Positions 1 through 12,200 of a stretch of DNA of 64,000 bases are shown here, piece by piece. The stretch spans positions 15,822,017 through 15,886,016 of the forward strand of contig NC_088307.1 in the NCBI RefSeq assembly GCF_032854445.1, given 5' to 3'. Under the pieces are notes generated by a model. It ran no database searches and was not told the origin of the DNA. It saw nothing but the letters and a program-made list of their open reading frames with translations. Within the stretch, counting starts at the first letter, position 1; each line of letters starts with the position of its first letter. Source of the DNA: Liolophura sinensis. Lineage: Eukaryota > Mollusca > Polyplacophora > Chitonida > Chitonidae. Made by a program: the position numbers and the translations under genes.

Positions 1-120
1 AACAAATTTCCCTACATGTATGTTAACCCTTGTTGGCAGATAGCACTGAAGGCTTGATGGTGACTTAAGATTCACCCTGGCACCAGCAACTGAACATCTG
101 TGCTGCTGGTAATATTAGTG

Positions 121-239
121 ATGGCCAAACCCAAGGAGAAGATTGGACAGCTAAGTACAGCCTTTCTGGAAAAATGTGACAAAGTGAAGGACAGGTTGAG
201 GAAAAAGGTGGCCAAGCAATTGCGTGCAGACATAGAGAG
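121..239 (+). CDS. BTBD8: BTBD8-like exon 1 (start codon)
   Basis: Begins ATG GCC AAA. It encodes a lysine-rich amphipathic start (MAKPKEKIGQL...) and ends at GTAAGT (240) in phase 2. An acceptor-like TTGGCAG ends at 39, so the transcribed exon may be 40-239 with an 81-nt leader; an in-frame TGA at 91 rules out an upstream start within it. Confidence 0.8.
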
Positions 240-3200
240 GTAAGTATTGGTAGACAAATGCCATTCTTCAGTTCTATGCCAGCTGATGATGCTGCCAGTC
301 AGCATGTTTGTCAGTTACTTAGGGAGATGGTGTTTCTGAAAACTGATAGATATATGCTAAATCTCTGAACACTAGCACCAACATCCACATCCTACTTGTA
401 TTTATATTATACGCAGTTATAAGTCACTATTGGCATAGGCTATTCAGAATGCCGAAAATAACGAAAATAATTCCTAATATAGGAATGATTTTGGAATCCC
501 TCAGTGAATAGAATGATCTTTATTGTGAAGTGGACAGAGGGAAAGAATAGTAAATACATATTAAACACACGAAATGTACAGTGTACCATAGGATACAGCT
601 GCGTGTATGTAGCTTACCAGTAGGTATTACCAGTACGGTTGGAAATGCCAGGACAAAAGTCGTATTCATAGTCTAAAAACTCGCAATCTGAAGTCTGGCC
701 AGAGATATCAGTATCATAAATCGGAACTTTAACGTTATCCACTATGGGCTCAAATTGATATGGTAGTATATTTACTTCTGTGTAGCGAGAATCCATCTCG
801 AAAATGACGTTTCATTCTGATATGAATTCCCAGATTATTTAGGCCAGCTAGGCTTGAGTAGGCCATCTATGACGTCACCCGCTGAGTCATACCGGGCAGC
901 CGGCTGGAGATTGGCTAGGGCAGTAAATCTATGGTTTTTGGTGGATTTACTGTCACCGTTACTTTTCTCAGAAGCCCTCGCTGTATTATACTGATTAAAC
1001 AGGTTACAGTCTTTATAATTAGGACCAGCGGGTAAACCTGGTAATCCTTTAAAATCATAATGTTGAAATTGTGGACAGTATATCCACATTTGTTATAATT
1101 ATGTGCGTGCTGAAATGTAATGCTAAATGAACCGCTGTAAGTTTTACCAAGCGTACAAGTATCAGTCATATGCTGATAAATACTGAGCTAGCCACGTTCC
1201 TCGTGTTCACAGTTCATATAAACTATCACATAAGGGTATGTTAATCAGGCCTTTGTTTTTCTTTTTTTCCCTCTTTCTCTATGATTCTAATGATGGCCTT
1301 ATCTGAAGATAAAAAGATCCTGTTTCTACAAATGTTCTGTCATTCTGACATCATGAGACCAGCTATTTGCATTTTACTTGCTAGTGTCGATGTGTGGCCA
1401 TCATCTAAAGGTGATATCTACATACATGCATCAATAAATACTCTCATAAGACAGCAATTCACCAATCAGACAGCAGAAAAGCTGTTAAGAGTTACCATAT
1501 GACATTTTTTTAATTTTTTTTTTTTTTTTTTTTGTCTTTTTCACATTAAGGATGTTACAGGAAGAAATTCATCCAGACCTGGAGTTTCACCTAAAGGGAG
1601 GTAACTCAGTGGGCCACAAACTAATACTGAAGTCAAGGTAGGCTCTTCATATTAAACCATTTGCGTTTGTCAGTCTGTTGTCCGTCCTCTCCTATTTCTT
1701 AGACTGCTTTATCTCCTTTAATGACCTTTAATGAGGCATTCATTTTGTGTACACCGGGTAACCGTGTTAAGAAGAAAGAAAGAGACGGATTTTCATGATT
1801 CCCAGCCAGGTTTTTATTATGGGTCTGTTGGTGAGAATCGCCGGAGGCCCATTATAGAGGCATGAAAAATTGTGAAGAAATTGCCGGAAGTAGTTTCACC
1901 CAAGTACGACTTGTTAGTGCGCTTAACCAAGTAGACCATGTGTTATGGTCAAATATTCAAGCGTCAGCACAAATAGAAAAGAGTGTGGCGTAGTCATCCA
2001 GGCCTAATGATGATTTGCATGTACACCTGAATTCCTGCAAACTATAGGCTACATGCAAGGTGTAAAGCGAACAGTCCTGTCAAAATCGAAAGTAGATCTC
2101 CAAAGTAGTTTACGTGCTCAACGCTCTCCACAACATGTTAGTTTTCAGATACTGAAGGTTACAGCAAAGGCTCATCTACTACCCTCAGTCATGGAGAATG
2201 ACTACTGTGGTATTTGTATTTGTGACATTCTCTTGTGTTTGCCATGAAGAAGATGTAGCAAGGGCCTAGAAAATGGTCATTTGGGGTACTATACAGCAAG
2301 TTCTGCTATTGTACTGCAATAAATCATCCTAATATCTCTCCGAGTGCAGTGGTTTTAATTCTATACTGATCGTCGGTTGTTTGTGCTAGTTAAGGGTCGA
2401 TGATCGATATATCGATGATTTCTGAGGAGAGAAGCTAACGCAATGAAACGTAACGATCAGGAGAGCAAATAGCGTTCAGAAACACTTTAGATTTATATAC
2501 TATTTACTGCCAATAAATAAAGCACAAATAATAAATTTTGGTCTTCTAATGTAGGCCTAGGCCTACGCTTGTATTGAGCATAACATTGTGGGCATATTTT
2601 GATCCGAAAACGACAGTTGTTCGTGTATACAAAAATGTTTCGACAGGTAAAAAATAATTACCAATCACATTAGGCAAGTTACCATAGAATGAAATAATAC
2701 TGCAACCTCTGCTATCAAAGCAGTACGAAAAGGTAAAGTTGTCAGTGAGTGAGTTATTGGAATAAACCCAGTAGGCCTACAGGCTGAGATGTAATAAATA
2801 CATGTAGGCCTGTGAGCGTGTTTCAGATTCATGCCTCTTGAGGAAGAGCTGAAATAATTATAATTATTATTCTTAATCTATAGTAATTAATTTATTATTC
2901 TTAATCTACAGTGTAATGACAAGTTGTAATTCTGGGCACTTGACATGTACATACACATACTTGTTGACGTTCTATATGTAACTATAAGAATGTCTGTACA
3001 GGTAGGTCTGTGTAGACCTATTCATGTGTGCACATGTTTGTCTTTCAGTTTTCTCAACCCCCTTCACTCAGTCAAGTTCACCCTTTCCAGATGAATTGCT
3101 GGGGACCCAAAATAGTGAAGTTTTGAGTATTTTCAAAAAATGTGTACTGCGGTAGGCTTACTCAGTACTCCCTCTCTTGGAAAATTAGGGACTACCACAC

Positions 3201-6200
3201 TACCTCTGAAAATTATCTGTAGCACTGCCAATTTACTGCCCAATAGTTGATCTTCATAACTGTGTGAATGCCAACAAACTTATTATACATGTTTTTTCAT
3301 GGTTCTTTGAAGGAGTTATCTGTTAAATTGTGGAATGAGCTGTTAGTAATTGTTTGCTGTATGTGATAAACATTTGGATATAATCCTGAAAAGACTGAAA
3401 AAAAAAGGTTGACAGATTGTACATTTATTTTATGTGTCCATGCCATATTTGTACTGTTGTCAGATAGAACTATACAATGTAAGGACCAAAACTTGTCCTT
3501 AGGATATCTTGCCTTGATCTGTTGCCATGTATGGCAGTGATACCAAAAATGAAGATTTTCATGCTCACACTAACCAAACAAATAGAAATGGTAATGACTT
3601 ACTGGCAAAAAAATGTTTTGAGAAAATGTCTACAGTCTTACAGTATATCATAATATGAATGTTCTGGTCCAGTGCAGTCTCTTTAAAGTCATGTCATCAT
3701 GAGGTGGAGCCGTTACAGATAGAATAATTGATCAGCCTTATGTAGGTGGAAAAGACCAATGAATTGTACTAGAAGACAATGGGTCATTAGTTACAAGACA
3801 AATAAAAATAGAAGAAGAGCAGTAGACCCATTTCACAGCCATTGGGCTCTACTTGCATCAATTGCCCTTGTCGAAGGGGCGTTTTAGTGCCATGGGAACA
3901 AATTTACAGAAACTGACATTGTGTGGCTAAAGATGAAGGGGTTTGCCCTCTGTAACAGTTTTATAGGTATTCTCTTGCAGAAAGTACATGAATTAATATG
4001 TCAGACTCTACCCCTGCTCAGTGGTGGAGTGGTCAACCTTGCCTAAGTGGCTGTTTGCACAGTCTGTTGCTGGTTGCACAGTCTGTTGCTGGTTGCACAG
4101 TCTGTTGCTGGTTGAAGACCACTGATCTTCCACCAGTATAGCGTCCATATCAGTACATGTATGTCACGTGTAGGATAGTTTGTGAGTAACTAAAGGTTGG
4201 TGGATTACCCCAAGGCACACTGTTTTCCTCCATCTGATCACCATCGTGTAATAAAGGGAAATAGTTTTGTGTAAGGACATCCAGTCTGATGGGACAGGGA
4301 ATTTGTAGACTTCCCTGCTCTTACAGCTTTTAGGGCTTTGAGCGGTCATGGAAGATCACTTGTATTCCCTCAGTATGGTGTTCATATCTGTACGAAAATT
4401 TTTGTCAGTAACTCGCCAAAGGTTAATGGTCGCTAGGGACACCTCAGATTCCTCCACCAAAGAATGACTGTCATCGTATAAAGTGAAGAATTTTTGAGTA
4501 TTGCATTTAGCAAGAATTCACTAAATAAATTCCTTAGTAAGGCGTTGCATAAAAATCAAATAAATGAATAAATAACTAATTTTTAACATTTGATTGTCAT
4601 TGCTGATTAGACAAGTGTGTAAAGCCAATGTGTTATGTTTACAGGGCGCGAAACTTGTGGGACAGATTGTGTGAAGTGTCTGGCTCTGACTGCGTCTTGT
4701 TCTCGCTCCAGTCTCTCCACAAATCCATCTTTGACAGCTACCTTTTGTAAGAATCTTTAACCTTTCCAACCATGTTGTTAGTGTTAGGGACATGGAAACT
4801 ATTGACATGGTGAGTGTAGTCATTGTGGGCTGTCTGGGAGGATGATGTGGGCTGTCTGGGAGGATGATGTGGGCTGTCTGGGAGGATGATGCGGGCTGTC
4901 TGGGAGGACGATGTGACCAAACATGTATAACCATGGAAATACTTTGTATTTCCCGCTCTCATCTTAACATATAAAAGTTTTAGTCTGTCAGACAACCTTT
5001 GTTGATCGTATTTTTCGCACTTTTGCTCATTTAGATGCTAGAGAGGAATATTAATATAGAAGCAATATTTATGTATCTCGCCGAGTATGACTGCATGTAG
5101 TGCAACCATTCAGTGCAGCAACATTCATCAAAATAATATCAGAATGATAATCTGCTGCAATCTTTCATGTCATTACCTCTGATCTTTTTGGTGTCAATCT
5201 GTATTAGGTGCCGTTACAGCCTAACACAAAGTTACAGAAAGACGACACAATTTTCTGAGGCGTAATTAAGTTTTATTGGGCTGACTCAGCAGTATTTATG
5301 TTTATCTAACACCTGATATAGTTTCAAATTGTTAAAAGAATTGAGGGAGATATGTTTAGTTCTGCACGATGATACATTGTAAATACTTGTAGGATGCCTG
5401 GTCACTGGCAAACAGTAATCAAAGGCATCATTGCATATTTCTTCATCAGAGGATTAGTTACCAGATTTATTATTTATTTATTTGCTATTAATTAACTATT
5501 CGCTATTAATTAACTACCGCTGTATATATTGAGAGCTAAATTTGAGTCAGCAAACTCATTTCTCAGAACCCTGTCCAGGTAAACATACCCTTTAAACAGG
5601 TTACAATCTTTATAATCTGTACACTAATCCCCTCAGTCCCCTGTGATGAGATTATAGACATAAGGTAGTAGAATAGGCAATGTTTTAAATACTGTGCTGT
5701 GGTTTGTGTGTTGCAGACAGGTATATGGCTCAGAAAATGCTGATATAGCCTCTGCGGAACTCGTACATGCTATAGAAGACAGGGTGAACCCTCAGTTTCC
5801 GTCCAGCCTAGTTGGAAGCCATACATCAGATGACATGTTTGCATCTGGTGGTGCAGAGTCAAATGCTGACAAATTACCGCGGGCCGACAGAATCTCTGTG
5901 GATTCACTAGAGACAGACTCAGAGAGAGTCCTGGGTGTACCTCTACCCCCATCTCCTTCTGATACAGGTGCCAAGGGAGGCCACTCTGTGTTGACCTGTG
6001 AACAAGCGAATGGTGAATTACCTGGGAGAGTAGAATCTGGTAACATTAGGGACTTCACAGATACAGGGGAATCCCATAGAGAGGCATTTGAGTTGTTTCA
6101 TGGGGCATACAGTTTGGACATGATTCCCTCAACACATTTTGCTGCAGGCCATGACATGTTAGCAGCAGATCCCTCCTCATTGTTTGTTCTTCCCAATGGC

Positions 6201-9200
6201 CAAGAGATCAACAACAATGATGCTAATAATAATGGCTTGGATGCGAACCAACTGGTGGGAAATCAGAATCTGGCGTCTCCCAGAGTGGTGAATCTGCAAC
6301 CGCAGGTTGTCGACCTGGTATCGCACACAGTTCCTGCACAACTGTCCACAGCTGCTTCTCTCCCCGATGTGCAATCACAGGACACCAGCCGGGTTCACGG
6401 TGCAGGAGCGCATGCGGCATTACCTGACCTAATAAAAACATCATGGTGTACTATCTTGCCTCACCAGACATGCTCAAGGCTTGGGGATGACTTACTGAGA
6501 GTGTACCTACAGGAGATAGACTGTGACTGTACCATTTCTGTGGACAGTCAAGATTTCAAGTGCCACAGGTTTGTGTAGGAGAACATTTTTGTTATTTCAC
6601 ACCAAGATGTTGAAAAAAGAAACATTTTGTTTCATGATGTTGCAATGTGAGACAAGTGGGATGGGGTCATAATATATGTATAGGAAACTTCACATTATGT
6701 CACCAATCCATAGGACATTATCCAACTTTCAGTGCTCCAGATAAGGCGTGTGTAGGTGTAATTTATCCCTTCAAAAATGCCCAATATGCGTATAAGTTGA
6801 AAAAATACCTGTACCAAATACACCTAGAAAAATAAAGGTACACATTAATTTCTAAAAGTGGGCATTCACTTTATTTCGTGTTGGTAGGCCTAATAACAAG
6901 GTGGCAAAGTATGGGAGATAACTCTGTATTGGTAACAGTGCGAATGGATCACTACTCTTGACTCGAAATGCAATCATGGCAGACATGCAAACAATTTTTG
7001 CAAACCAAAATCTTAGTTAGGTCAAGAAGTATAGTTCTTTCACTAATATAAATGTTTCTTGAGGATGCTATTGCTCAATATGAAGATCTGAAGTCAACAA
7101 AAAGACAAAGGGAAAGGAGCTGACGGACACGACCTAAACTTAGCAGTTAAAGAGCCATCCTTCTCATTCATGGACCGTTTAAAGCGGTGATTTGGCGGCT
7201 CAATCACGAAGTCAAATGAAAAGATTATTTTGGGAAAAAAAGAAATGCTATGCAGTAGCCACTTTCAGCTTGGCAAATATAGAAATATCAATCAAAAACA
7301 TAATATACTTGTTATATTTCCTCTTGCCATTAATTGAATACTATATTTAACTAGCATTTGGATGGGTTAAGTTTCACCTTGAGATGTTGCCAGCTTTCTT
7401 TTACTGATTTCTTGAATAAGTATTAATAATATAAAAATACTGTTAATTAATGGGATAAAGCAAGCCTTGAGAGGTTTTAATCCTGCCAAATATTAGATTT
7501 GCAACTTTAATACTTTATTTTTGAATTTATAGACCTACATCCCTATACATAGAATGCATCTACACAGTTAATTATATATTTTGATAAGATAAATGAAATA
7601 AAAGGTCAATAATGAACACAGAGATGCTGAGTAGACTTTCCTGAAACCTAAACCATGCTTAATTTGTGCGTGGCTTATAGTTTATGATAAATTGTTTTCT
7701 CCAATTAGCCAGTACTTGTATGATATAGGCCAGAGCTCCTCTGCTAAAATTTGGAGGAGTACCATACTGCCACGAAAATCTATTTATCTAGAGTGAGTGA
7801 GTGAGTGCTTGGGGTTTAACGTCATACTTTATTTATCTAGAGCACTGAACCTTCACATGCGACATCATGCATCCTGTTTATAGGACGTCACACTATATAC
7901 GAGTCCGTGTATTTGATGTCACACTATATACGAATGTGTGTATATGACATTACACTATATACAAATGCGTGTATATGACGTCACACGTGTATATAACGTC
8001 ACTATATACAAGTGCATGTATATGACGTCACGGGGGCCTCTGTGGCTCAGTCGTTAGCGCGCTAGCGCAGCGTAATGACCCAGAAGCCTCTCACCAATGC
8101 GGTCGCTGTGAGTTCAAGACCAGCCCATGCTGCCTTCCTCTCCGGCCGTACGTGGGAAGGTCTGTCAGCAACCTGCGGATGGTCGTGGGTTTCCCCCGGG
8201 CTCTGCCGGGCTTCCACCCACCATAATGCTGGCCGCCGTCGTATAAGTGAAATATTCTTGAGTACGGCGTAAAACACCAATCAAAAAAAAAAAAAATATA
8301 TGACGTCACACTATATAGAAGGGCGTGTATATGATGTCACACTGTATACAAGTGTGTGTATATGATGTCACACTATATACAGGCGTGTGTATACGACGTC
8401 ACACTATATACAAGTGTGTATAAGCCTGCAGCTAAAAACAAAATCTTACTATCACTGGAAAGTTTTGATGCACAAAATCATGATATTGTCAAAACATAAA
8501 TAAGAAATAAAATATTGCACAATTAAGGATGAATATTGTTTTTGTGAAAGGTGGAAATGATATAAAACCCCCTCAGCGCTTTGCATCTCATTATCATTTT
8601 CACCTAGTACTCAAACAATAGATGCTTTTACGGTATCCAATTTTCACCATGTTCACTGCCTTTGTGTACTTCACCTAAAAGTTTGGCCTGTAATAATACA
8701 TTTTCAGAAGTATGTGAAAGCCATGAATGATACACTTGATGCTAACGTTTAAGTTTTTCTGATAAGAAATTAATCTTCACAAGAAAAGGTGGATAAATCA
8801 ATGAGAATCCAGCAAACTGTGCGACAAGACCCAAGTTCATCTTCAGGTGAAATACAAGTCACAGATATAGAAATATACAAGTGATATCATAACCTTTGAG
8901 ACTTTGATTCGTTTAGAAAGTTTAAGTGTTGTTGTTTTAGTCAATTTGTAGATACAGCAGTAGCTTTAATACATGTACTGGGATAGATCAACATGAGGAC
9001 AGATTGATCACATCCAGCCATTTGAATCAGAGCTGAAGCTGGGTCTGCGTTATGGTTACATTGTAACATGTGTTTCTGGATGATCAGTTATGATCAGTTT
9101 TACATTTTTGTACATGGACATCAAAGATCAATAAATTTGGCTATCTAATTAGGAATTGTAAAGTGATGTGTGTTATAATTTTTTACAAACTTAGTACTAA

Positions 9201-12200
9201 AGATATGTGTGTTTGAAAGTATTATTATAAGATACACTGTCCATACAGAACTCTGTTTACATGTAGTTTATATTTAAACCTCAGCATGGGTAGCCTGTAA
9301 CTATGTATGCCTCACGAATGCTTGCAGTAAAACTATTCTAGATTGGCATTGTCTGTCACTATACCGTATGTGGTTAAATCAGTCCAGGGACTACTCTGTA
9401 CATATGTTCTTGCTGTTGTAGGTGTGTCCTGGCTGCTAGGTCCAGTTACTTCACAGCCATGTTAGGAGGCGCCTGGTTGGAGAGTGACGCTGACAAGATA
9501 CTCCTGGAGGGGTGAGAAGGGAGAACTCATGTAGTGATGGGACACACATGTAGCGATTGGACACACATCTTAGAAATTAGCACACATATTTTCAGATATT
9601 GTTGTCCATGGTTACTCTGACGATGCTTACTTTTTTACTCTTCTTCTTTAACCAAAAAATTGTCCGGAAAAAATAAAACTGAGAGCCGTTTGTAAAATTT
9701 ATGGATTACGTGAACAGTTTGTTTTAGATCTAATGAAGTGTTGGCCTATTTTTGATGTGAGTCATGTTCTGTAATTGGTTGGAACACGACTCGGCCCTAG
9801 TACCAGTAGTGTGTAATAATGAACTCCCGTTCGGTTTATAACCTGCCTCTTTCCTCACCCACAGAGTGAGCCCGGCGGCAGTGGAGCAGGCCTTACTGTA
9901 CATCTACGGGGGTGTAGTGGAGCTGACAGACACATGCAGCGTGACAGAACTGATTCTCCTGTCTGATATGTATGGCTTAGAGGGCCTCCGCGACGTCATC
10001 TCCCTCACCCTGCGAATCACCAAGTGTCACTTCTTTCACAAGGTTAGTCGAACGTGTTCATACAAGATTGTAGAGTCATAGTCGAATTTTAAAAGAATGA
10101 CGGTAAGCAAAATATTCCTGAAATACATGTAGGTTTAGTGAAAAAAAAAAACAACAATCAAGTACATGTAGATAATTCAATAGACCGTGTAATCCAATCA
10201 ATCACAAATCACTATGATCTGACAGTAATTAATGTTAAAAACGGCTTAAGGATACTGGAACCTTTCTTACGCAAAATTCGGCATTTTGCGTTATCTAACA
10301 CGAAATATTGTTCGAACAGTGATGTGTGTGCTGCGGTTTCAAACTTTCGTTTTCGTCAGTATCCCTGCTACATTTTGACGGTTTTGAAAATTTTACTGTC
10401 CAAATGCACAGTTTACTATTTAATATTCATGGTGTTTCTGAGTGTTTATTTAAAACTTTCAGAAATTTCATATTTCTTTATAGTCTTTACTAATATCTTG
10501 AAAACTGGAAAGTATATCAGATGTTTGTTATAAATAAAGGCCATTTATTAGCTTAAGCTTATTTATTCAGCTACATGTGTGCCAAATTTCAAAGCATTAT
10601 GTTGAAAAACAGGCCCAAAATATAAGTATTTCACCACAGGACTGTGAAAATGTGTAATGGAGAAATGATCAAAATGTCAAGCAGCGTGTGTGACAAAATT
10701 AACTTGCTGTGAATTAATTTTAATCAAGAATTGTCCCATGGCGTCTCAAAATGAAATGTGCATAGATCAACCTATTAATGTAAAATTCAAGAAATTACAG
10801 GGTTCGAAATTAGTGTTTTATCTTGACGGTTCTAAGAAAACCTGCTGGAATGTGATAAAAACACTCTAAGCCCGGTACGGTGATGATGCTGATGTTTTTG
10901 TTAATATGCATATAACATCCACTCTGCCTGCATGGGAAAATATGTGCACAGTTTACAGACAGATTTATTGTAGCAGGAGACAATAAACGTTTACCAGAGG
11001 CATGTCTATTCACAAAAAATAATCCCCCACAGAACGTTAATGTCCCTCAGAAAGTTTATCCCCTTTTCTTGGGCGACTAAGAAAACATGACTGCCTTGGT
11101 TTACAAAACTTTGTACCTTTTGTCAAATTCAATGTATATAAAATTTGAATTTGGTTTTCATCTTAAAGTGAAGGAAACAAATTCTGAGAATGAAAAATCA
11201 AATTGTTAAGTATAAAAAAAAACAGCAGCAGAATCTTTTCCTCTAGTCCTAGATTGCTCTGCAGTTATCTGCCCTTGTCAAACATGTCGAGGTTACGCCT
11301 AGGAAGTAACAGGTCAATGTTTTGCTTATGATAAATTGACAGATGAAAAAATAACGAATATAAGTGTCAGTAAACTTAAGGCCATGGAGATGTATGTGAT
11401 AGAAAATTTTTGTCTCAAATACTGAGACATACTGCCACAGCAACTGCATGAGGTTTTTAAATGGAGCGTCCTCTGACATTGGCTTGGGGCCCTCCATGAC
11501 CAAACAAAATTTTGCCAAACCTGACGTCTGAGCAATGTCGGTGGCGGCAGCACTTCGGTGGCATGCAGGGGCCTCCGTGGCTCATTTGGTTAGCGCGCTA
11601 TCACAGGAGTCTCTCACCAATGCGGTCGCTGTTAGTTCAAGTCCAGCTCATGCTGGCTTCCTCTCCGGCCGTACGTGGGAAGGTCTGCCAGCAACCTGCG
11701 GATGGTCATGGGTTTCCCCCGGGCTGTGCCTGGTTTCCTCCCACCATAATGCTGGCCGCCGTCCTATAAGTGAAATATTCTTGAGTACGGTGTAAAACAC
11801 CAATCAAATCAATCAAATCGGTGGCATGCACTAACACTGCTACAGTCAGACCCTTTGTGTGTACACTGTCACACCTAATGACCACATGTCGTCATACGCA
11901 TATGAATGAAGAATTATTCCGTATGACTTAAAAAAAAGCACACACACATACATGCTCACATATACACAGCTGAGGTTATGGGATCAAATCCAGGTATTAC
12001 TGTTTTTCTTGTGGCTCTGATGTATCTGCACGTGTGTGTGTTTGTGTATAAACTTTTTGTTACCTTGTCTGTACTTCCAGCCATGCGCTGGCTGCATCAT
12101 AGGCACAGTGGAGGCTCTAAGCATTGCTGAATCCTACAGGCTGGAAGAACTGGAAGAACGCTGTATTAAATGGATCAACAGGAACCTAACCAAGGTCTGG

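Larger units (their letters stand above)
1638..4644. other. BTBD8-like intron 2
   Basis: About 3 kb with no coding signal. It contains scattered 'taggcctac' motifs, a three-copy 19-bp repeat (4048-4114), and two decayed SINE-C tails (about 4150-4266 and 4385-4500). Confidence 0.5.
6569..9421. other. BTBD8-like intron 4
   Basis: AT-rich. Holds a 36-bp SINE-B stub, the CRE-containing minisatellite at 7860-8425 and the full-length SINE-A inserted in it. No coding signal was recognised in the remainder. Confidence 0.5.

Noticed and set aside
8040..8115. Stand-alone tRNA gene
   Set aside because: A- and B-box-like stretches are the head of SINE-A; the same head recurs in other copies and is fused to a non-tRNA body.
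10138..10533. 131-codon frame in BTBD8-like intron 6
   Set aside because: AT-rich, Ile/Leu/Phe/Asn-biased, no family features, no fit to splicing.
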